Of a DNA stretch of 12,218 nt, positions 1 through 5,786 are shown in pieces. The position numbers and the translations under genes are program-made. The stretch is from JAAYBY01 sp964465385 (GTDB taxonomy: Bacteria > Bacillota > Clostridia > Saccharofermentanales > UBA5734). Numbering within the stretch: the first letter of the stretch is position 1; every line of letters starts with the position of its first letter. The notes beneath the pieces are model-generated. The model saw only the letters and a list, made by a program, of their open reading frames with translations, was not told the origin of the DNA and did no database searches. The stretch spans positions 1 to 12,218 of the forward strand of contig CAYXIM010000059.1 of NCBI GenBank assembly GCA_964465385.1, written 5' to 3'.

Positions 1-267
1 CGTGTCTGTTTCAAAGGCTTCCTCCACCACACCGTCTGCCCGCTCGATCAGCTGCGTGATTTGCCGTTCGACGGCATTGAGTTGATCCAGGCAGGTTTTG
101 GCCAGACCGGTCCCCTGTTCGAACAAGGTCAAAGACTCGTCCAAAGACAGGTCTCCGGTCTCCAGGCGGGCCACGATGGCCTCCAGTTGTTTGACAGCTT
201 CCTCGTAGGTCGGACCACTTTCTTGTGGCAGCGTTTCCGATCCGTTCAGGGTATCTTGCTCAGTCAC
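1..267 (-). CDS. xseB: Exodeoxyribonuclease VII small subunit (3' end cut by window)
   Basis: XseB is the small subunit of exonuclease VII, the ATP-independent nuclease that degrades single-stranded DNA from both ends in repair; several copies pack along the XseA helical arm. The 89 codons visible contain the family core TYEEAVKQLEAIVARLE, then GDLSLDESLTLFEQG, followed by a cysteine-containing helix (LAKTCLDQLNAVERQI). The start is a GTG at 267-265 that overlaps the xseA stop by 8 bases. A purine-rich AGGAAGGGG lies about 10 bases upstream and no in-frame ATG is available. There is an N-terminal extension of about 20 residues before the conserved core. The reading frame is still open at base 1, but 89 residues already reaches the usual 70-90 residue length, so only a few codons are probably missing. 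Confidence 0.9.
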   Translation of the reverse strand, partial: MTEQDTLNGSETLPQESGPTYEEAVKQLEAIVARLETGDLSLDESLTLFEQGTGLAKTCLDQLNAVERQITQLIERADGVVEEAFETDT

Positions 268-1486
268 AGTCTCTTGTCCCCTTCCTGTTCATCACCTGGT
301 CAACCAGGCAGCGCATGGTTCCATCTATCAAGGTCACATCCAGTCTGTCGCCGGCCTTCACCAGGGCTGTTGACCGGATGCTTTTTCCTGTGTCAGCCGA
401 TGCCACCAGGCCATAGCCGCGCCCCAGAACACGCAAGGGGCTGAGCGCATGCAGCTGGCCGCTTAAAAGCGACAAGCGCTGTTCAGCCGCGGTCAGGCGA
501 CCACGCAGGGCCTGGTGCAAGGCTGCAGCCTGACCATCCAGGTCCTGGCGGCGACGGTCCAGCTGCTCGTAGGGGTTTTTAAGCACCCGCGCTTCTGTCA
601 GCCGGGCCAGGCGTTCTTTTTCGCGTTCCAGGCGGCGGTTCAAGGCCTGGGCCATGCGGTTGCGCCCGTTGATGATCTTGAGGATCTCTTCGTCACGGAC
701 AGGCACCACCAGCTCAGCTGCAGCTGACGGGGTTGGCGCCCTCAGGTCAGCCACGAAATCACAAATGGTGTGGTCCGTCTCATGGCCGACCGCAGACACG
801 ACCGGTATGTGAGAAGCCGCCACAGCCCGGGCAACCACTTCTTCGTTAAAGGGCCACAGGTCTTCAAGGGAGCCACCGCCACGGCCCACGATCAGGACAT
901 CCACCAGGTCGTGGTCGTTGAAAAAACGGATGGCCTTGGCAATGGCGGCAGCTGCTGTTTCTCCCTGAACCGGTACAGGGTAAAGTTTCAAGTTGATCGC
1001 ATAGAAACGCCGGGTCAACACCTGAATGATGTCCCGGATGACAGCGCCGGCCGGTGAAGTCACCACCCCGATCGAACGGGGCAAGAGGGGCAGGGGTTTT
1101 TTCCGGTCGGCATCAAACAGGCCTTCTGCCTTGAGTTTTTCCCGCAGTTGTTCATAGGCCAGGTAAAGCGCGCCGATGCCATCCGGGGTCATGTCCGTCA
1201 CCAGCAGCTGGTAACGGCCGTCGCGCTGGTAGACCGTCGCCCGGGCGCTGACCACCACATTCAAGCCATTTTCCACCTTGAAAGCCAGTTTGGAGGCATA
1301 GCCGCGAAACAGCACACAGCTGACTGCGGCCTGGGCGTCTTTGAGCGTGAAGTAGACATGCCCCGACGGGTACGCCTTCACGCCAGACAGCTCGCCGCGG
1401 ACCATGACCGGGTTGAGCCGGCTGTCCCCTTCAAGCAGGTCGCTGACATAGGCGTTCAGCTGGCTGACGGTGATGGCCTGTTTCAT
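260..1486 (-). CDS. xseA: Exodeoxyribonuclease VII large subunit
   Basis: XseA is the catalytic subunit of exonuclease VII, acting on single-stranded DNA in the cytoplasm. At 408 residues it has normal family length (about 400-460). Domains in order: an N-terminal OB fold for DNA binding (about 1-100, with SGHVYFTLKD at 41-50); the catalytic domain (about 125-320), with GVVTSPAGAVIRDI at 140-153, the glycine-rich GRGGGSLEDLWPFNEE at 201-216, and SAVGHETDHT followed by DLRAPTPSAAAE between 231 and 258; then a charged helical arm with heptad-like REKERLARL segments that recruits XseB. The ATG overlaps the nusB stop by 4 bases (ATGA) and has AGGA six bases upstream, so translation is probably coupled to nusB. 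folD, which lies between nusB and xseA in B. subtilis, is absent. No motif appears broken. Confidence 0.97.
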   Translation of the reverse strand: MKQAITVSQLNAYVSDLLEGDSRLNPVMVRGELSGVKAYPSGHVYFTLKDAQAAVSCVLFRGYASKLAFKVENGLNVVVSARATVYQRDGRYQLLVTDMTPDGIGALYLAYEQLREKLKAEGLFDADRKKPLPLLPRSIGVVTSPAGAVIRDIIQVLTRRFYAINLKLYPVPVQGETAAAAIAKAIRFFNDHDLVDVLIVGRGGGSLEDLWPFNEEVVARAVAASHIPVVSAVGHETDHTICDFVADLRAPTPSAAAELVVPVRDEEILKIINGRNRMAQALNRRLEREKERLARLTEARVLKNPYEQLDRRRQDLDGQAAALHQALRGRLTAAEQRLSLLSGQLHALSPLRVLGRGYGLVASADTGKSIRSTALVKAGDRLDVTLIDGTMRCLVDQVMNRKGTRDCD

Positions 1487-1887
1487 GGTTGGTCCTTTCG
1501 GCTCAGCCGCCCCAGCACCGCGTTGATGTAGGATCGGGATTCATCGTTGGTGTATTTGCGGCACAAGAGCACCGCCTCAGAAATGGCGACGTTTTGCGGC
1601 ACATCCTCCACATGGAACATTTCGTAAATGGCCAGACGCAAGATGGTTAAATCCACCTTGGGCAGCCTGTCCTTGGTCCAGCGCTTGAGCAGGGGTTCAA
1701 AGCGGGCGTCCAGCGTGTCCTTGTGCGTTCGAACGCCTTCAACCAGTTCTCTCATGTAGGCCTGGTCCGGTTCACGCACCGCTTGCTGCTGGACAAAAGC
1801 AGCCAGCTGCTCTGCTTCATTTCCCTTTTGAATCTCCAGCTGGTAAAGCAGCATGAAGGCGTTTTCTCTGGAATCACGGCGGCTCAT
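1483..1887 (-). CDS. nusB: Transcription antitermination factor NusB
   Basis: NusB binds boxA RNA together with NusE (ribosomal protein S10) and supports antitermination on rRNA operons. The 134-residue all-helical protein matches the family: an N-terminal SRRDSRENAFMLLYQLEIQ helix; then the C-terminal signature LPKVDLTILRLAIYEMF, the VPQNVAISEAVLLCRKY segment, and a closing helix with SYINAVLGRL. The ATG at 1887 has a strong AGGAG at 1897-1893. That site overlaps the stop codon of the upstream DUF2273 gene, which suggests re-initiation or coupling. The gene overlaps xseA by 4 bases. The identification is secure; a regulatory role in this organism is inferred from the family only. Confidence 0.97.
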   Translation of the reverse strand: MSRRDSRENAFMLLYQLEIQKGNEAEQLAAFVQQQAVREPDQAYMRELVEGVRTHKDTLDARFEPLLKRWTKDRLPKVDLTILRLAIYEMFHVEDVPQNVAISEAVLLCRKYTNDESRSYINAVLGRLSRKDQP

Positions 1888-1896
1888 AAGCGCTCC

Positions 1897-2133
1897 TTAA
1901 CGAAAAAAACCCGGGGGCAAGAGCTTGTCCAGCAGGTTGCGAAAGGTTTCCCGGTTGCTGAAATAACGGATCCCAAGAAAATAACCCAGTCCGGTCAGGG
2001 CGATCAGAAAAAGGGTTTTGATCAGGCCAAAAAGGATCAGGGACAGGCCCAGCAAGAGGCCGATCACCGCACCAACAGTGCCGGGATGGCGCCCCTTTAA
2101 CTGGTCAAAGAGCTGTTGCCAGAAGCTTTTCAT
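1897..2133 (-). CDS. DUF2273 small integral membrane protein
   Basis: A 78-residue membrane protein with two hydrophobic stretches (about residues 19-38 and 41-55) separated by a short IKT turn. A basic and aromatic N-terminus (MKSFWQQLF) and a charged C-terminal tail (SNRETFRNLLDKLL) flank them. This is the profile of DUF2273 proteins, which in Gram-positive bacteria sit beside asp23 and amaP and are thought to help anchor that envelope-stress complex. The frame is open upstream to 2223, but the ATG at 2133 is preferred because it begins at the family N-terminus and lies 4 bases after the amaP stop. The protein ends LLPPGFFR. Its Pro-Pro-Gly (codons 73-75, bases 1917-1909) is followed by a run of seven T and lies just before the nusB ribosome binding site. 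Confidence 0.85.
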   Translation of the reverse strand: MKSFWQQLFDQLKGRHPGTVGAVIGLLLGLSLILFGLIKTLFLIALTGLGYFLGIRYFSNRETFRNLLDKLLPPGFFR

Positions 2134-2137
2134 GCCA

Positions 2138-2689
2138 TCACCGTTCGACACGTGCGGCAACAGGTTCAACGCGGCTGACCTGCACCTGGACGCGGGCGAC
2201 CGGGATTCCGGTGTAGCGCTCAATGTCTTTTTTGATGCGGTCCTGAACCTTGGCCATCATGGCCGGTGCTTCCACATCAGAGTACAAGGTGGTGCTCAGT
2301 TGAACCGAAATGCGATCCCCCTTGGCCGGGTAAACCCGTGCTTTGGCTGTCTTGATGCCACATTGGGCTGTTTTAGCCGAATTCAAAGCGATGCTCTCGA
2401 TGGCATCAACACCGATGTCAATCGTGCCGATATCTGTGCTGCGGATCCGTGACCGGCGCAAGCGCCCGCTCAGGACAGCGGTGACCAGGGCCCCCAGGCA
2501 CAGCACCAACACAACCAGCCAGAAGACAATGGCAATGATCTGGTAGGTCCTCTGGTCACGCAAATAGGTGACCAGGATGATCATCTGGCTGAGGATGTCG
2601 TTGTTGACCATCATCAACAGAAAAACAAGTGAAAAGACCGCCAGGAAAAGCGTCAGCACAATCACCGCAAGTCGAACAAACAGATTCAC
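2138..2689 (-). CDS. amaP: Alkaline shock response membrane anchor protein AmaP
   Basis: AmaP anchors Asp23-family proteins at the membrane. The 183-residue product has two transmembrane helices (about 5-28 and 50-74), a basic stop-transfer segment (RLRRSRIR, 76-83), and a C-terminal cytosolic Asp23-like region (about 88-175). That region contains IESIALNSAKTA, the VRVYPAKGD-like strand (ARVYPAKGD, 117-125) and a helix DRIKKDIERYTGIPV before the last strand. The start is GTG, overlapping the asp23 stop by 4 bases, with AGGAAGG a few bases upstream. Overall length and two-helix topology fit AmaP (about 180-200 residues). The function in this organism is inferred from the family and from its position between asp23 and DUF2273. 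Confidence 0.88.
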   Translation of the reverse strand: MNLFVRLAVIVLTLFLAVFSLVFLLMMVNNDILSQMIILVTYLRDQRTYQIIAIVFWLVVLVLCLGALVTAVLSGRLRRSRIRSTDIGTIDIGVDAIESIALNSAKTAQCGIKTAKARVYPAKGDRISVQLSTTLYSDVEAPAMMAKVQDRIKKDIERYTGIPVARVQVQVSRVEPVAARVER

Positions 2690-3066
2690 GTTGAACCTTC
2701 CTCTCCGGACACCACGCCTTTGACATGCACATCAACCGCATCGACAGACAAGCCGGTAAACCGTTCCACGTCAGCTTTCACGCGCTCCTGGATGGACCAG
2801 GCCACCTCCGGGATGCGGCTGCCGAAAGCCACCAGCGGATAAACCGTGATCGAGACGGTTTCATCGCGGTCTTCATGAAAGACCACCGTGACGCCCTTGC
2901 CTTCATGTTCCACGCCAAAGGCTTCCTTGAGCGCCACCAGGCCGCTGCTGTCCAGGCCACGCACCCCATCCGCCTGCAAGGCGGCTTCTGCGGCGTACTG
3001 GGCAACAAAACCGCGCGACAAGGTGCGGTCTCCCCGGATCGACGCATGTGGGTAGGGCTTGGGCAT
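2686..3066 (-). CDS. Asp23/Gls24 family envelope stress response protein
   Basis: A 126-residue Asp23/Gls24-family protein of the YqhY type. Visible family features: an N-terminal segment ending in ISR-like SRGFVAQYAAEAALQADGVRGLD; a strand HEGKGVTVVFHED; the VSITVYPLVAFGSRIPEVAWSIQERVKADVERFTGLSVDAVDVHVKGV block, which is the most conserved part; and a short acidic tail. Members are cytosolic, form membrane-associated assemblies through AmaP, and are tied to cell-envelope and lipid homeostasis. In B. subtilis yqhY lies next to accBC, which is not present here. The ATG is 5 bases after the efp stop with only a weak ribosome binding site (GATCG region), so translation probably depends on coupling from efp. 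Confidence 0.93.
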   Translation of the reverse strand: MPKPYPHASIRGDRTLSRGFVAQYAAEAALQADGVRGLDSSGLVALKEAFGVEHEGKGVTVVFHEDRDETVSITVYPLVAFGSRIPEVAWSIQERVKADVERFTGLSVDAVDVHVKGVVSGEEGST

Positions 3067-3071
3067 GGCGA

Positions 3072-3629
3072 TCAGGCCCGCTCCATGTATTCGCCTGTCC
3101 GGGTGTCAATGCGGATGCGCTCACCCTGGTTGATGAACAGCGGCACCTTCACCACGGCCCCGGTTTCAACCACGGCGTTTTTCAAGACGTTGGTTGCGGT
3201 GTCCCCGCGCACGCCAGGCTCACACTCCGTGACTTCCAGTTCAACAAAGGTAGGTGGTTCGATGGACAGGATCTCACCGTTGTAGGACAAGATCTTGCAC
3301 ACCATGCCTTCTTTGAGAAAGGTGAGCTTGTCACCCAGGACGGCTTCGCTTAGGGGGATTTGCTCAAAGGTTTCAGAATCCATAAAATAGTGTAAGTCGG
3401 CGTCCCGGTAGATATAAGTCATGTCTGAATGGGTCAGCTGGGCCCGTTTAAATTTTTCATTGGGATTGAAGCTGTGCTCCACGACGCTGCCTGTCTTCAG
3501 GTTGCGGTATTTGGTCCGGACAAAAGCGGAGCCTTTGCCTGGCTTGACGTGTTGAAATTCAATGACTTGAAAAATCTGCCCATCCATTTCAAAGGTGACG
3601 CCGTTGCGAAACGATCCTGCACTAATCAT
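3072..3629 (-). CDS. efp: Translation elongation factor P
   Basis: EF-P binds ribosomes stalled at polyproline stretches, between the P and E sites, and restores peptide bond formation. The 185-residue protein has three beta-barrel domains: KOW-like (about 1-62), a central OB domain (about 66-126) and a C-terminal OB domain (about 130-185). The modification loop reads VKPGKGSAFVR with Lys32 at its tip, the residue that carries 5-aminopentanol in B. subtilis. The C-terminal signature is recognisable (ETGAVVKVPLFINQGERIRI). The frame extends upstream to 3680, but the ATG at 3629 gives the standard MISAGSFRNG start and has GGAGG about 10 bases upstream. It is the first gene of the operon running to xseB. 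No modification enzyme gene is present in the window. Confidence 0.98.
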   Translation of the reverse strand: MISAGSFRNGVTFEMDGQIFQVIEFQHVKPGKGSAFVRTKYRNLKTGSVVEHSFNPNEKFKRAQLTHSDMTYIYRDADLHYFMDSETFEQIPLSEAVLGDKLTFLKEGMVCKILSYNGEILSIEPPTFVELEVTECEPGVRGDTATNVLKNAVVETGAVVKVPLFINQGERIRIDTRTGEYMERA

Positions 3630-3659
3630 CGGTGGTTTTCCTCCGTTTTTTCTTGAGCT

Positions 3660-3677
3660 GACAACCAAACGACAACC
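3660..3677 (-). repeat. 7-base direct repeat in the efp leader
   Basis: GACAACC (plus-strand reading) occurs at 3660-3666 and again at 3671-3677, an exact repeat with an 11-base period, about one DNA turn. It lies in the predicted efp 5' leader, roughly 20-37 bases after the inferred transcription start and about 30 bases before the start codon. It could be a protein or RNA-binding site, or chance; nothing else supports a function. Confidence 0.35.
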
Positions 3678-3702
3678 CAAGCGCCGGTCGGTCTGTGACA
3701 GA

Positions 3703-3732
3703 ATTGTATCACATCCGCGCCTGCAGCGTAAA
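3703..3732 (-). promoter_or_regulatory. Predicted sigma-A promoter of the efp operon
   Basis: On the minus strand, TTTACG (3732-3727) is followed by an 18-base spacer and TACAAT (3708-3703). The -10 box is preceded by TGA, forming an extended -10 (TGATACAAT). The -35 box begins just after the yqeG stop codon. Transcription would start near 3696, leaving a leader of about 65 bases before efp. This separates efp and its downstream genes from yqeG, although read-through from yqeG remains possible because no terminator is visible between them. Confidence 0.6.
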
Positions 3733-3734
3733 GA

Positions 3735-4265
3735 TCAGGACCGGTCCTCTTCCGGAGCAGGATCCAGGCGGAAACGCTTGAGCAGCCAGCGTTCGGGCAG
3801 GCGCTTGATGCGGACGTTGGGTGCTTCCTGCTTGGAACGGGGGCGGACCAGGATGGCCAGGGCCCCAGCCCGGCGGGCACAGATGACATCAGTGAGGATC
3901 TGGTCGCCCACCATGACGGCCTGGGCTGGGTCAACATCGGCTTGTCGACAGGCATCCACAATGGCACGGACCGAAGGCTTGTTGGCCATGGCCGTGTAGG
4001 GCAGGCGCAGGGAGCGGGCAAAGGAGCGGATCCGCTTGCGGCTTCCGTTGGAGATGATATGGCAGGCAAGGCCCGATGCCTGGGCGCGTGCCACCAGGTG
4101 CTGCGCATAGGCGTCAGCCTCATGGGCACCGTGGTGGCCCAGGGTGTTGTCCACATCAATCAACAAAAGGCGGTAGCCTGCCGCATGGAGCTGATCCAGG
4201 TCGAGGGCTTCTAATGAGTCACAGTAGTGGTCAGGTTTCAGGTAACGTTCCAGTTTCAAGCACAT
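3735..4265 (-). CDS. yqeG: YqeG family HAD-type (subclass IIIA) phosphatase
   Basis: A 176-residue HAD-superfamily protein. All four motifs are visible: motif I LLLIDVDNTL with Asp37 (nucleophile) and Asp39 (acid/base); motif II Ser72 in HIISNGS; motif III Lys96 in MANKPS; motif IV VGDQILTDV with Asp121 and Asp126. There is no large cap domain, consistent with subclass IIIA. YqeG is a conserved Firmicutes protein, usually described as a phosphatase of unknown substrate; in B. subtilis the gene precedes the GTPase gene yqeH, which is not seen here. The ATG has GGAAAG about 7 bases upstream. The very basic C-terminal region (IKRLPERWLLKRFRL) fits the family. The last codons contain a perfect 12-base palindrome (AGGACCGGTCCT, 3737-3748) with no T run, so it is not a terminator. 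Confidence 0.9.
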   Translation of the reverse strand: MCLKLERYLKPDHYCDSLEALDLDQLHAAGYRLLLIDVDNTLGHHGAHEADAYAQHLVARAQASGLACHIISNGSRKRIRSFARSLRLPYTAMANKPSVRAIVDACRQADVDPAQAVMVGDQILTDVICARRAGALAILVRPRSKQEAPNVRIKRLPERWLLKRFRLDPAPEEDRS

Positions 4266-4323
4266 CTTTTGTCTTTCCTATGGTTCATCCAGCCGATTCA
4301 AGGCCCTTTCAGGCCACCCATCC

Positions 4324-4352
4324 AGTATAGTGTCCCCGACCCTTTCTGGCAA
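4324..4352 (-). promoter_or_regulatory. Predicted sigma-A promoter of yqeG
   Basis: On the minus strand, TTGCCA (4352-4347) lies 17 bases before TATACT (4329-4324), which is five of six matches at both boxes with ideal spacing. Transcription would start near 4317, about 50 bases before the yqeG ATG. It points away from the aspartate kinase promoter, and the two -35 boxes are 22 bases apart. Confidence 0.7.
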
Positions 4353-4374
4353 CCAGACAGGCCACAAGGGGTGG

Positions 4375-4403
4375 TTGAACTGGCCGGATGCTTTGTCTAT
4401 AAT
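4375..4403 (+). promoter_or_regulatory. Predicted sigma-A promoter of the aspartate kinase gene
   Basis: TTGAAC (4375-4380), a 17-base spacer, then a perfect TATAAT (4398-4403). Transcription would begin near 4410, only about 18 bases before the ATG at 4428. That leader has room for the ribosome binding site (GAGGGGGA, 4413-4420) and nothing more. A lysine riboswitch or attenuator, known upstream of some Bacillota aspartokinase genes, is therefore excluded for this transcript. Confidence 0.75.
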
Positions 4404-4427
4404 TGGTGGGGTGAGGGGGATGTGACC

Positions 4428-5783
4428 ATGTATAAAGTCTGTAAGTTTGGCGGTTCGTCTTTAGCAAACGCGGAACAGATCCGCAAAGCCTGTGACATCA
4501 TGTTAAGCGATCCGACGCGCCGGGTCATGATCGTGTCGGCCCCGGGTAAGCGGAGCAGCGAAGACGTCAAGGTGACGGACCTGCTGATTGCCCTGGCCAA
4601 CGCCCTGATCAGCGGCTACAGCGGTCAGGATGAACTGAAGGCCGTGATCGACCGCTTTGCCCAGATTGCAGACGGTCTTGACCTGGGGCCGGCGCCCATG
4701 CAGGCCATTGAACAAGACCTGACGGCCCGCACACAAGCCGACTGCTCCTCGTCCCTGCGTTTCATGGACCTGCTCAAGGCCGCCGGCGAAGACAACTGCG
4801 CCCGCCTGATTTCAGCTTACCTGCAAGCTCTGGGCCGGATAGCCCACTATGTGGACCCCAAAGAAGCCGGCCTGCTACTGACCGAAGAATTTGGCAACGC
4901 CCAAGTCCTGCCCGAATCAGAACCCCGCCTCTACCAGCTGCGCCAAAACCCTGGTATCAGCGTCTTTCCCGGATTTTTTGGTTATTCACCAGACGGTCAC
5001 ATCGTCACCTTCTCGCGAGGCGGCTCTGATATTTCCGGTTCCATCATTGCTGCTGCAACGGATGCCCAGGTCTACGAAAACTGGACCGATGTGGATTCGG
5101 TCTATTCGGTAAACCCCAGCTTGGTCGACCACCCCAACCCCATCCGTGAAATCACCTACGATGAGATGCGAGAACTGGCCTATGCCGGTTTCAGCGTCCT
5201 GCACGAAGAAGCCCTGGCACCCACCTTCCGCAAGGGTATCCCGGTCAACATCCGCAACACCAACAACCCCACCGCACCGGGCACCTTGATCGTACGAGAC
5301 CGGGTTAACTTTGAAGGTGTGGTCACCGGTATTGCCGGGGCCAAGGGCTTTTGCGCCCTGAACATGAGCAAGTATCTGATGAACCGGGAGGTGGGTTTTG
5401 CCTTGAAGGTCCTGCGTATCCTGGCAGAGGAACACATCCCCTTTGAACACATGCCATCAGGAATCGACTCCTTGTCTGTCATCATGCGAAAGGCCCACTT
5501 CACCCCCGACAAAGAACGCCTGATCGTCAGCCGCCTGAAAGAAGAGCTGGACCTGGCCTCGGTCACCGTCAACCGCAACCTGTCCATTGTCATGATCGTG
5601 GGTGAAGCCATGGCGCGAACCGTCGGTGTTGCCGCCCGGGCCACCCTGGCCTTGAGCAAGGCCGGGGTCAACCTGGAGATCATCAACCAGGGGGCATCAG
5701 AAATCAGCATCATGTTTGGGGTTCGAGAAGAATACTGCAACTATGCGGTCAAGGAGCTTTACAAAGAATTTTTTCAGCGCTGA
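4428..5783 (+). CDS. thrD: Aspartate kinase, monofunctional, B. subtilis AK III (ThrD/YclM) type
   Basis: Aspartokinase phosphorylates L-aspartate with ATP, the first step to lysine, threonine, methionine and diaminopimelate. The 451-residue protein has the amino-acid kinase domain first: KFGGSSL at 6-12, VSAPGKR at 36-42, GEDNCARLISAYL at 120-132, and SRGGSDISGSI at 197-206 followed by ENWTDVDSVYSVNP at 217-230. Two ACT domains follow (about 298-370 and 383-451) with INQGASEISIMFGV at 419-432. Overall wording (PKEAGLLLTEEFGNAQVLPES, then FPGFFGYSPDG) resembles the class of B. subtilis ThrD/YclM, recalled rather than searched. The frame is open upstream to 4227, but the ATG at 4428 has a strong GAGGGGGA seven bases before it and begins directly at the kinase motif; an in-frame GTG at 4422 is less likely. 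Control is probably by feedback through the ACT domains. No other lysine or threonine genes are nearby. The symbol lysC is also used for such genes. Confidence 0.95.
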   Translation: MYKVCKFGGSSLANAEQIRKACDIMLSDPTRRVMIVSAPGKRSSEDVKVTDLLIALANALISGYSGQDELKAVIDRFAQIADGLDLGPAPMQAIEQDLTARTQADCSSSLRFMDLLKAAGEDNCARLISAYLQALGRIAHYVDPKEAGLLLTEEFGNAQVLPESEPRLYQLRQNPGISVFPGFFGYSPDGHIVTFSRGGSDISGSIIAAATDAQVYENWTDVDSVYSVNPSLVDHPNPIREITYDEMRELAYAGFSVLHEEALAPTFRKGIPVNIRNTNNPTAPGTLIVRDRVNFEGVVTGIAGAKGFCALNMSKYLMNREVGFALKVLRILAEEHIPFEHMPSGIDSLSVIMRKAHFTPDKERLIVSRLKEELDLASVTVNRNLSIVMIVGEAMARTVGVAARATLALSKAGVNLEIINQGASEISIMFGVREEYCNYAVKELYKEFFQR

Positions 5784-5786
5784 TCC

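Noticed and set aside
2134..2223. Upstream extension of the DUF2273 frame giving a 108-residue protein
   Set aside because: The extra 30 residues overlap the amaP coding sequence, are not membrane-like and lie before the family N-terminus; the ATG at 2133 fits the operon spacing.
3737..3748. Perfect 12-base palindrome AGGACCGGTCCT at the end of yqeG
   Set aside because: It has no loop and no following T run, and it encodes the conserved-length end of yqeG, so it is neither a terminator nor a supported operator.
4227..4427. Upstream extension of the aspartate kinase frame to 518 residues
   Set aside because: It would cross the promoter and the start of yqeG. The ATG at 4428 has the strong ribosome binding site and begins at the kinase motif.
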